From positions 62,001-126,000 of the forward strand of contig OY829894.1 in the NCBI GenBank assembly GCA_963691905.1: 64,000 nt of DNA, given 5' to 3'. This DNA is from QGON01 sp963691905. Its GTDB lineage: Bacteria; Pseudomonadota; Gammaproteobacteria; Chromatiales; Chromatiaceae. Below the pieces are notes generated by a model, which saw only the letters and a list, made by a program, of their open reading frames with translations, ran no database searches and was not told the origin of the DNA. This document shows positions 26,237-33,847 of this stretch, piece by piece (position 1 is the first letter of the stretch; every line of letters begins with the position of its first letter). A program made the position numbers and the translations under genes.

Positions 26237-28600
26237 CTATTTAGACTCCGCCAGCATCTTCCAGGTGTCTATCACGGTATCCGGGTTCAGCGAGATGCTG
26301 CTAATGCCCTGTTCCATCAGCCAGTGGGCCAGATCCGGATAGTCGGATGGTCCCTGACCACAGATGCCGACATATTTGCCCTGTTTGTGGCAGGCGGATA
26401 TCGCCATGCTGAGCATCTTCTTCACCGCCGGGTTGCGTTCATCGAAGCTGTGGGCCACCAGTCCTGAGTCTCTGTCCAGTCCCAGGGTTAGCTGGGTGAG
26501 GTCATTGGAGCCGATGGAAAAACCGTCAAAATAGGCCAGAAAATCCTCTGCCAGTATGGCGTTCGAAGGCAGTTCGCACATCATGATGACACGCAGGCCA
26601 TGCTCTCCCCGTTTGAGTCCATTCGCCTCCAGCAAGCGGATCACCTCAGCCGCCTCTTCCAGGGTGCGCACGAAGGGGATCATGATCTCGACGTTGTCGA
26701 AACCCATCTCTTCACGCACCCGCTTGAGTGCTTTGCACTCCAGTTCAAAGCAGGAGCGAAACTTTTTCGAGATATAACGGGAAGCGCCGCGAAAACCGAG
26801 CATCGGGTTCTCCTCTTTCGGCTCGTAGCGTTCACCGCCAATCAGATTGGCATATTCATTGGACTTGAAATCGGACATGCGCACGATGACAGGTTTCCCG
26901 GTAAAACCGGCGGCGAGGGTGGCGATGCCTTCCACCAGTTTTTCCACATAGAACTCCACCGGGCCGGGATAACCGGCAATCTGTTTTTCAATTCGTTCTC
27001 GCAGTGCCTCCGGCAGCTGCTCATACTCCATCAGTGCATGGGGGTGGACACCGATAGTGGTGTTGATGATGAACTCGACTCTGGCAAGCCCGATGCCGGC
27101 GTTGGGGATGCGGCTAAAACCGAAGGCCCGTCCCGGATTGCCCACATTCATCATAATCTTGGTGGAGAGCGGGGGCAGGGTGACCTTATCCCCCTGGGTC
27201 ACGCTATATCTCAGCAGGCCTTCATAGATCAACCCGTCGTCCCCTTCAGCACAGGAGACGGTCACTGCTTCGCCATCTTTCAGTTTAGTGGTGGCATTTC
27301 CACAACCGACCACCGCAGGGATACCCAGTTCCCGGGCGATGATGGCGGCGTGACAAGTGCGTCCACCACGATTGGTGACGATGGCAGAAGCCCGTTTCAT
27401 GACTGGTTCCCAGTCGGGATCCGTCATGTCTGTTACCAGCACATCGCCTTCTTCGACGCGGGCCATCTCCGAGACATCCGCAATGATTTTGACGGAGCCG
27501 GAGCCGACGCGCTGTCCTATGGCGCGTCCCTGCACCCGCACTACCCCCCGCTCTTCCAGGTGAAAACGCTCTACCTTGGCATGGTCGACACGGCTCTCAA
27601 CCGTCTCAGGTCTTGCTTGAAGGATATAGAGTTGGCCATCTTCACCGTCCAGTCCCCACTCGATATCCATCGGACGGCCATAGTGTTCTTCGATGGTCAG
27701 TGCCTGACGTGCCAGTGCCTCGACCTGTTCATCGGTGAGAGAAAACCGGCGTTGCGCCTCGGTAGCCACATCCACCGTGACCACGTTTTCCTGATCCTCA
27801 TTACCGTAGATCATCTTCAGAGCCTTGCTGCCGAGGGTGCGGCGCAAAATGGCCGGGCGCCCGGCTTTCAGGTTGGCTTTATGAAGATAGAACTCATCCG
27901 GATTGACGGCACCCTGCACTACGGTTTCACCCAGACCATAGGCGCTGGTGATAAAAACCACGTCATCGAAACCGGATTCGGTATCCAGGGTAAACATTAC
28001 GCCGGCGGAGCCGGTGTCCGAGCGCACCATGCGCTGAATGCCGGCGGAAAGGGCGATCTCATCATGATCAAAACCCTGATGTACCCGGTAGGCGATGGCA
28101 CGGTCGTTATAGAGGGAAGCGAAGACACGCCTGATGGCGAGGAGTACCTCATCGATGCCGGTAACATTGAGATAGGTCTCCTGCTGTCCCGCAAAGGATG
28201 CATCCGGCAGATCCTCAGCGGTGGCGGATGAGCGTACTGCGACTGCAGGATCGCCATCGTTGTCGCGCGCCAGCTTTTGATAACCGGCCGTGACGGCGTT
28301 TTCGAGTACTGCCGGCAGGGGAGCATCCATTATTGCCTGGCGGATGGATTGGCCGGTATTCGCCAGTGCCTCTACGTCATTGATGTCGAGGTGTGACAGT
28401 AGAGACTCAATGCGTTCTTCGAGCCGATTGTGGTGGATAAACTCACGAAAGGCGTGGGCAGTGGTGGCAAAACCGCCGGGTACGCTGACACCCATCTCTG
28501 AAAGTGTGCTGATCATCTCTCCCAGCGACGCATTTTTTCCGCCTACTTGGTTGACCTGCTGCATGTTGAGATTTTCGAACCAGATGATTTGCTCGCTCAC
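26237..28600 (-). CDS. ppsA: Phosphoenolpyruvate synthase
   Basis: Makes PEP from pyruvate, ATP and water, the first gluconeogenic step. The 787-aa protein has the N-terminal ATP-grasp domain (QVGGKNASLGEM, VRSSATAEDLPDASFAGQQET), the swivelling phosphohistidine domain with GGRTCHAAIIARELGIPAVVG, and the C-terminal PEP-binding barrel ending near GICGQGPSDYPDLA. It is the last gene of the Rnf/oxidoreductase cluster, 33 bases after the small Cys-rich protein gene, so pyruvate made by the nearby oxidoreductase can be passed on to gluconeogenesis. Confidence 0.96.
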   Translation of the reverse strand: MSEQIIWFENLNMQQVNQVGGKNASLGEMISTLSEMGVSVPGGFATTAHAFREFIHHNRLEERIESLLSHLDINDVEALANTGQSIRQAIMDAPLPAVLENAVTAGYQKLARDNDGDPAVAVRSSATAEDLPDASFAGQQETYLNVTGIDEVLLAIRRVFASLYNDRAIAYRVHQGFDHDEIALSAGIQRMVRSDTGSAGVMFTLDTESGFDDVVFITSAYGLGETVVQGAVNPDEFYLHKANLKAGRPAILRRTLGSKALKMIYGNEDQENVVTVDVATEAQRRFSLTDEQVEALARQALTIEEHYGRPMDIEWGLDGEDGQLYILQARPETVESRVDHAKVERFHLEERGVVRVQGRAIGQRVGSGSVKIIADVSEMARVEEGDVLVTDMTDPDWEPVMKRASAIVTNRGGRTCHAAIIARELGIPAVVGCGNATTKLKDGEAVTVSCAEGDDGLIYEGLLRYSVTQGDKVTLPPLSTKIMMNVGNPGRAFGFSRIPNAGIGLARVEFIINTTIGVHPHALMEYEQLPEALRERIEKQIAGYPGPVEFYVEKLVEGIATLAAGFTGKPVIVRMSDFKSNEYANLIGGERYEPKEENPMLGFRGASRYISKKFRSCFELECKALKRVREEMGFDNVEIMIPFVRTLEEAAEVIRLLEANGLKRGEHGLRVIMMCELPSNAILAEDFLAYFDGFSIGSNDLTQLTLGLDRDSGLVAHSFDERNPAVKKMLSMAISACHKQGKYVGICGQGPSDYPDLAHWLMEQGISSISLNPDTVIDTWKMLAESK

Positions 28601-28633
28601 CGTTTGTTCTCCATTATCGGCTGATGGGATGAT

Positions 28634-28852
28634 TCACACATGGCTGTTCTCTTTCGATCGATTGTCCTTGTCTTCGCGCTGGCAACTGCCACCGCTGCAA
28701 AGGCAGCTCTTTCCACAGCCGGCACCCTCTTCACGTGCCGGCCCCAACTCGGGGTGTGCCTTCGAAAAACGTCGGCTAACGGACTGCACCAGCAACCAAC
28801 AGAGCAGCAGTGTGGGAATCAACACTATTGCAATAACAACGTCTCGCAACAT
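28634..28852 (-). CDS. Small membrane protein with Cys-rich tail (NqrM-like role proposed)
   Basis: A 72-aa protein with one N-terminal membrane segment (VVIAIVLIPTLLLCWLLVQSV) and a cytoplasm-side or periplasmic tail holding CGKSCLCSGGSC. It starts 2 bases after the rnfA stop and precedes ppsA, so it is an operon member. NqrM, a small Cys-containing membrane protein needed to mature Na+-NQR, has the same overall design; an equivalent role in assembling the Rnf iron site between RnfA and RnfE is inference. No similarity search has been done. Confidence 0.65.
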   Translation of the reverse strand: MLRDVVIAIVLIPTLLLCWLLVQSVSRRFSKAHPELGPAREEGAGCGKSCLCSGGSCQREDKDNRSKENSHV

Positions 28853-28854
28853 GA

Positions 28855-29439
28855 CTATTGCCCTCCAAGCCCTGCAAAGCCCATAAATGACAGGGAGAGC
28901 AGTCCCCCCAGCATCAGACTGACGGCCGCACCTTGAGTCACACTGGGGAGATTTGAAAGCTCAAGTTTTTCCCGCATTCCTGCCATCAGCATAATGGCCA
29001 GGATAAAGCCGGTGCCCGCTCCCAATGCGTAGACCAGCGACTGCAGGAAATCATACTCCTTGAAGGTTTGGAAAAGCGCCAGGCCAAGAATCGCGCAATT
29101 GGTGGTGATCAAGGGAAGGAAGATACCCAAAGCGCGAAACAGGCCGGGGGAGAATTTTTTCAGTGTCATCTCGACCAGCTGAACGGCACTGGCAATCACT
29201 ACGATGTAGGCGATCAAGCGCAGAAATTCGATATCCAAACCGACCAGCACGATATTGATTCCGTAGGCACAGACCGAACTCACCAGCATCACGAACATCG
29301 TTGCCAATCCCATTGGCACGGCAGTGTTCAATTTTCCAGATACGCCCAGGAAAGGACAAAGGCCGAGAAACAGGGCGAGCACGAAGTTATTGGCCAGCAC
29401 GGCATTCAGAAAGATAAAGCTGAGTGATTCATAATTCAT
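28855..29439 (-). CDS. rnfA: Electron transport complex subunit RnfA
   Basis: A 194-aa integral membrane subunit with six predicted membrane helices. The start MNYESLSFIFLNAVLANNFVLALFLGLCPFLGVSGK and the second half-repeat FLPLITTNCAILGLALF contain the paired Cys (LCPF and NCAI) that bind an iron site with RnfE. It overlaps rnfE by 4 bases. Rnf moves electrons between NADH and ferredoxin, coupled to Na+ or H+ movement. Confidence 0.95.
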   Translation of the reverse strand: MNYESLSFIFLNAVLANNFVLALFLGLCPFLGVSGKLNTAVPMGLATMFVMLVSSVCAYGINIVLVGLDIEFLRLIAYIVVIASAVQLVEMTLKKFSPGLFRALGIFLPLITTNCAILGLALFQTFKEYDFLQSLVYALGAGTGFILAIMLMAGMREKLELSNLPSVTQGAAVSLMLGGLLSLSFMGFAGLGGQ

Positions 29440-30083
29440 CTTGCTTCCACCACTGCCTCTGATTCACTCTGCGCCTTTCGCTGTTTGAACCATTCAAACA
29501 ATAGCAGCCAAGCGCCGAGCACGATGAAACCTCCGGCGGGCAATACCATGACGACCCAGGGTTCGAACTGTGGCCCGAAGAGGTCGAAGCCAAAGAGCTT
29601 GCCGGCGCCCAACACCTCTCTGACGACGCCCAGGCAGAGCAGGGCAAAGGTAAAACCGGCCCCCATGCCCAGTGCATTGACGAATGCCTTCAGTGGTCTG
29701 TTCTTTGATGCGTAGGCTTCAGCGCGTCCCAATATCATGCAATTCACCACGATCAACTGGATGAATGCACCGAGGGCGTTGTAGAGATCCAGCGAGATGG
29801 CCTGGATGGAGTAGTCGACGATAGTGACGAAGGTGGCGATGATGACGATATAGGTGGCGATGCGCACCTGTTTGGGTATCTGTCGGCGCAGCAACGAGAT
29901 CAGAATGCCGGATGCGAGCAAAACAAAGGTGGTTGCAACCCCCATTGCCAGTGCATTGATGGCGGAGTTGGTGACGGCCAGCACCGGACACATGCCCAGG
30001 AGCATGGCGAAAACCGGGTTCTCACGCCAGAGGCCTTCGGAGAAGGTATCCCAGGTTATTTCGTTGTTCTGTTTTCTTGCCAT
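29436..30083 (-). CDS. rnfE: Electron transport complex subunit RnfE
   Basis: A 215-aa membrane protein paralogous to RnfA, with ENPVFAMLLGMCPVLAVTNS and the second half-repeat LIVVNCMILGRAEAYAS carrying the iron-binding Cys. It has six membrane helices. Its end overlaps rnfA, and the 62-base gap to rnfG contains a REP-like palindrome inside the operon. Confidence 0.95.
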   Translation of the reverse strand: MARKQNNEITWDTFSEGLWRENPVFAMLLGMCPVLAVTNSAINALAMGVATTFVLLASGILISLLRRQIPKQVRIATYIVIIATFVTIVDYSIQAISLDLYNALGAFIQLIVVNCMILGRAEAYASKNRPLKAFVNALGMGAGFTFALLCLGVVREVLGAGKLFGFDLFGPQFEPWVVMVLPAGGFIVLGAWLLLFEWFKQRKAQSESEAVVEAR

Positions 30084-30118
30084 GTTTCAATCTCGGATTG
30101 AAAGGTCATCAGTCTGAA

Positions 30119-30147
30119 TGCCCGATCCGCTACGCTTGATCGGGCCT
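30119..30147. repeat. REP-like palindrome inside the rnf operon (copy 8)
   Basis: Stem GCCCGATC/GATCGGGC around CGCTACGCTT, ending CCTAC. It lies between rnfG and rnfE, and the TAG stop of rnfG is within its terminal GTAGGCC. A hairpin here could set different amounts of upstream and downstream message. Confidence 0.8.
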
Positions 30148-30865
30148 ACATATTGTTGGTTTCACCTGTCACCTGTTCGTCGATTATCGTCTCGATGACT
30201 TCAAGATGCGGTATCAACATCGGCAACAGTACCTTTGCTGATTCGTTCAACGCCTTGCCGACTGCCTTGGACGAGATGGTGGCGCCGGAGATGGCATCGA
30301 TCTCCCATGGATTTTGTTTGCTGCCGTGTTTGACGGTAACGATCTCATTGGCCAGCGCCTTTCCGTCATCAGCGAGTGTAACGTCCAGCGCTTCGAAGTT
30401 GGCCACGAAGACCGGGTCGGTAATGATCTTGTCACCCAGCCCAGGGGTCTCGGCCAGTTTCAGTACCTTGATACCGCGAATGCATTGACAAACAGGGTCG
30501 TATCCGTAGAGCAGGTGGATCAGGTTGGCATAACCCTGGGCCCTTGTATTGGCGGCGATACCGAGCAAATTTCCCTTGTCGTCGTATCCGGCGTAGAACC
30601 GCATCTCACCGGGTTGTTTCTTTTCCGTGGCAGGAAAGATACCTTTTTCCGCCACCACAAAGTCCCTCCGCGTCACTGCGCCGGGGACTACCTGAAAGAG
30701 CGCCGCTTCTATGGCGCGGCGCTGGTTCTCGTCGATATAGGGTTTAGTGAAATGGAAGGTGAGCACCACCAGTAGACCTGAGAGCATGGCGACGCCCACC
30801 AGGGTTCTTATCATCGGACCCGCCGGGGTAGCAGGTTGCTGCAGCTGCTCTTCGACGACACTCAC
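30146..30865 (-). CDS. rnfG: Electron transport complex subunit RnfG
   Basis: A 239-aa membrane-anchored flavoprotein. One membrane segment near residues 20-40 (MIRTLVGVAMLSGLLVVLTF) is followed by an FMN-binding domain with the covalent flavinylation motif DAISGATISSKAV, whose Thr carries FMN. It overlaps rnfD by 4 bases. The stop codon falls within a REP-like repeat. Confidence 0.94.
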   Translation of the reverse strand: MSVVEEQLQQPATPAGPMIRTLVGVAMLSGLLVVLTFHFTKPYIDENQRRAIEAALFQVVPGAVTRRDFVVAEKGIFPATEKKQPGEMRFYAGYDDKGNLLGIAANTRAQGYANLIHLLYGYDPVCQCIRGIKVLKLAETPGLGDKIITDPVFVANFEALDVTLADDGKALANEIVTVKHGSKQNPWEIDAISGATISSKAVGKALNESAKVLLPMLIPHLEVIETIIDEQVTGETNNM

Positions 30866-31908
30866 TTACTTGCCCTCTGCCCGAAGACACGGGGTTGTGT
30901 AATCTGTTCGATGAGTGGTGTGGCCGCATTGCCCAGGAGGATGGCGTACATCACCCCTTCGGTGAGTCCGCCATAGACACGGATGACAACAGTCAGAGAT
31001 CCGATCAACAGACCATAGATGAGGATGCCGAGCGGGGTGACCGGAGAGCCCACCATGTCGGATGCCATGAACCAGGCGCCCAGCATCAGACCGCCGGAGA
31101 AAAGCATGAATACCGTATCGGGTGCTTTTTCGGGATCAATGAGAGACAGCAGGGCAGATGTGAGAACAACACCGCCCATCACGGTGAACGGAATTCTCCA
31201 GTCGAGCATTCGTCGAAAGGCAAGATAGAGACCACAGGCCAATATCAACAGTGCGGAGGTTTCCCCGGCAGAGCCCGTTGTCATACCGGTCAACAGTTCG
31301 ACGGTATCAGTCTGAATGCCTTCGAATTTATACAGGGCAAGGGGAGTGGCGCCAGAGAAGGCGTCGACCTGCAACAGCTCTATCCAGTGGTCCACACTCT
31401 GTGGACGAAGAAAAGGCAACGCCAGTGTAGAGGGGGCAAACTGGTTGAAGCGGCCATCGAAGAAGGCAGGGGTCCAGGTTGTAATGGCCACGGGAAAAGC
31501 CGCCTGTACAAAGGCACGCCCCACCAGAGCGGGGTTGAGCACGTTCATGCCAAGTCCGCCAAAGAGTGCCTTGCCCAATGCAATGGCGGCAATACCTGCA
31601 ACGGCTCCCATCCACAACGGAAAAGCGGGTGGCAGCGTCAGGGCCAGCAGAATGCCGGTGATAGTTGCCGACCAGTCTCCAAGGCTGTTGTAACCACTAC
31701 CCATCCAGTTGAAAAAACGCTCTGTAAGAAGACAGCTGAGGGTGACCGTGATCAGTAGTGCGAGGGCGCTCAGGCCGAACTGCCAGATAGCGAAACCGAC
31801 AATCGGCAGCAGGGCATAGACCACGTTGCGCATGATCTTCACCACATCACCAGCAGCGTGGGTATGAGGAGTGGTGCGAAGCTCGATTTGTGATTTGCTT
31901 TTTTTCAA
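30862..31908 (-). CDS. rnfD: Electron transport complex subunit RnfD
   Basis: A 348-aa polytopic membrane subunit with about nine membrane helices. The flavin attachment motif SGATPLALYK lies near residue 185, as in RnfD/NqrB. Helical blocks such as GGLGMNVLNPALVGRAF and FMASDMVGSPVTPLG are typical of the family. It overlaps rnfC and rnfG by 4 bases each. Confidence 0.95.
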   Translation of the reverse strand: MKKSKSQIELRTTPHTHAAGDVVKIMRNVVYALLPIVGFAIWQFGLSALALLITVTLSCLLTERFFNWMGSGYNSLGDWSATITGILLALTLPPAFPLWMGAVAGIAAIALGKALFGGLGMNVLNPALVGRAFVQAAFPVAITTWTPAFFDGRFNQFAPSTLALPFLRPQSVDHWIELLQVDAFSGATPLALYKFEGIQTDTVELLTGMTTGSAGETSALLILACGLYLAFRRMLDWRIPFTVMGGVVLTSALLSLIDPEKAPDTVFMLFSGGLMLGAWFMASDMVGSPVTPLGILIYGLLIGSLTVVIRVYGGLTEGVMYAILLGNAATPLIEQITQPRVFGQRASK

Positions 31909-33245
31909 GCCGCCTGCTCTCGGTTGATTGCTTTGGCGATACGGAAATACTGCACCAGTGGGATATTCGAGGGGCAGACATAGGAGCAGCTACCGCATTC
32001 GAAGCAGTCGTTCAGGTGGAATTCCTCAGCCATGGTTGCGTATTTGCGTTTTGCAGCGAGCTGGCCCAGATGTGAGGGGTTGAGGTGCATCGGGCAGGCG
32101 TCGACACAGCGGGCGCACTTGATGCAAGGCCAGATCCGCAGCGTCTCGGATTCGATGTCCGGTTCGTTGAGCACCAGCAGCCCGGAAGTACCCTTGGTGA
32201 CCGGCGTATCCAGCGCAGAGACTGCGGGACCCATCATTGGCCCACCGAGAATGAATTCGGTTTGTGATCCTTCATAACCCACCTGATCCAAAACAAATCC
32301 GATAGGGGTGCCCAGGGGCACGAGATAGTTGCCTGGATGTTTAACTCCGGGACCGGCAACGGTGATGACACGTTCTATCAGACCCTCCCCTTTGGGTAGT
32401 AACTGGCCCAGAGCAGCCAGGGTGCCGACATTATTCACCACGACACCGATTTCAGACGGTATGCCGCCGGCAGGTACCTCGCGGCCCAGTAGCGATTTGA
32501 TCAGCATCTTTTCCGAGCCCTGGGGATATTTGGTTTCCACAACCTCGACACTGATGCTGCCGTCTCTGGGCAGGTTGGCGCGCAACGTCTCCACTGCGTC
32601 CATCTTGTTGTCTTCGATGCCGATTACCGCCTGTTGGGTTCCGGTGGCGCGCATGGCATAGCGAATGCCGCGCATCAAAGCACGGGGATGCTCCAGCATC
32701 ATGCGGTGATCGCAGCTGAGGTAGGGTTCGCATTCACAGCCGTTGACTACCAGTGTGTCAACAGACTTGTCTTCCGGGATAGTGAGCTTGACGTGAGAAG
32801 GGAAGGCCGCGCCTCCCAGGCCCACCATGCCGCTGTCCTGAATGGCCTGACGCAAGGCCTCATCCGACATGTCACCAATTGTCCGTTCCTCTCCCCAGAG
32901 CACTTCCTGGGTGGCGCCCTCATAAACTTCGAGAAGAATGGACGCTGTATTCCGGCCTTGGGCAGTGGGCATCAGTTCGATGCCTTTGATTCGCCCGGTG
33001 GCAGGTGCGTGTATCGGCACTGAAACAAACCCATCTGCTTTTGCGACAGGCTGCCCCCGTACCACCTCATCACCCTTTCTGACGATCGGGATGGCAGGTT
33101 TGCCGATATGCTGGTTGAGGGGGATAACCAGCATCCCGGGAAAAGGCAGACGACGTATCGGCGTCTTGCCTGTCACTGTTTTGTTGCTTGGCGGATGGAT
33201 GCCGTGATTGAAGCTTGGGCGTCCAAAAAGATTAAACAGTGACAT
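31905..33245 (-). CDS. rnfC: Electron transport complex subunit RnfC
   Basis: The soluble NADH/FMN-binding subunit of Rnf, 446 aa, a short form without the long repeat tail found in E. coli. The N-terminus GIHPPSNKTVTGKTPIRRLPFPG is typical, the Rossmann-like part carries VGLGGAAFPSHVKL, and two [4Fe-4S] motifs CIKCARCVDACPMHLNP and CFECGSCSYVCPSNIPL lie near the C-terminus. It starts 35 bases after tpx. Confidence 0.95.
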   Translation of the reverse strand: MSLFNLFGRPSFNHGIHPPSNKTVTGKTPIRRLPFPGMLVIPLNQHIGKPAIPIVRKGDEVVRGQPVAKADGFVSVPIHAPATGRIKGIELMPTAQGRNTASILLEVYEGATQEVLWGEERTIGDMSDEALRQAIQDSGMVGLGGAAFPSHVKLTIPEDKSVDTLVVNGCECEPYLSCDHRMMLEHPRALMRGIRYAMRATGTQQAVIGIEDNKMDAVETLRANLPRDGSISVEVVETKYPQGSEKMLIKSLLGREVPAGGIPSEIGVVVNNVGTLAALGQLLPKGEGLIERVITVAGPGVKHPGNYLVPLGTPIGFVLDQVGYEGSQTEFILGGPMMGPAVSALDTPVTKGTSGLLVLNEPDIESETLRIWPCIKCARCVDACPMHLNPSHLGQLAAKRKYATMAEEFHLNDCFECGSCSYVCPSNIPLVQYFRIAKAINREQAA

Positions 33246-33280
33246 TGCTTTGACCTAATCCCAGGATCCTGTGGGCGTTA

Positions 33281-33778
33281 TCAGCCCAGGGCTTTCAGTG
33301 CAGCGTCGTAGTTGGGCTCATCGACGATCTCGGGAACCTGCTGAGTGTAGGTTACTTTGCCGCCTTCAACGATGACGATCGCGCGGGAGCACAAGCCTTC
33401 CAGAGGGCCGTCGGTGATCAGCAGGCCATAGTCTTTGGCAAATGCCTTGCTCTTCATCAGTGACAGAGAAACCACGTTTTCGAGGCCTTCGGCGGTGCAG
33501 AATCGGCCTTGTGCGAAGGGCAGGTCACAGGAGATCACCAGGCAGACCGCGTCATCGCGACTGCTGAAGTTCTCATTGAACTTACGGGCCGAAGCGGCGC
33601 AGGTTGCTGTGTCCAGACTGGGCACGATGTTCAGCAGTACTTTTTTCCCGGAAAAATCCTCCAGTCCTTTGCTGGACAGATCCCCTGCGGTGAGGCTGAA
33701 CGCCGGGGCGTCGGAGCCGACGGCAGGCAGTTCACCACTGGTGTTGATCTCGTTTCCCTTGAGTGTAATTTTTGCCAT
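33281..33778 (-). CDS. tpx: Thiol peroxidase (atypical 2-Cys peroxiredoxin)
   Basis: Reduces hydroperoxides with thioredoxin as donor. The 165-aa protein carries the peroxidatic Cys in SLDTATCAAS and the resolving Cys in FAQGRFCTAEG, both conserved. Its place between the oxygen-sensitive pyruvate:ferredoxin oxidoreductase gene and rnfC suggests protection of the iron-sulfur enzymes from peroxide. Confidence 0.95.
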   Translation of the reverse strand: MAKITLKGNEINTSGELPAVGSDAPAFSLTAGDLSSKGLEDFSGKKVLLNIVPSLDTATCAASARKFNENFSSRDDAVCLVISCDLPFAQGRFCTAEGLENVVSLSLMKSKAFAKDYGLLITDGPLEGLCSRAIVIVEGGKVTYTQQVPEIVDEPNYDAALKALG

Positions 33779-33847
33779 GTTTATTTCTCTACTGTTTGGT
33801 CGTTAATTATCGGAGCACAGATCTTAATAGGTTTTTGTCCTAAGCTG

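Noticed and set aside
26600..28231. Long plus-strand open frame (543 aa) opposite ppsA
   Set aside because: It is fully antisense to PEP synthase with all family motifs intact on the other strand; the frame is a by-product of GC-rich codon use.
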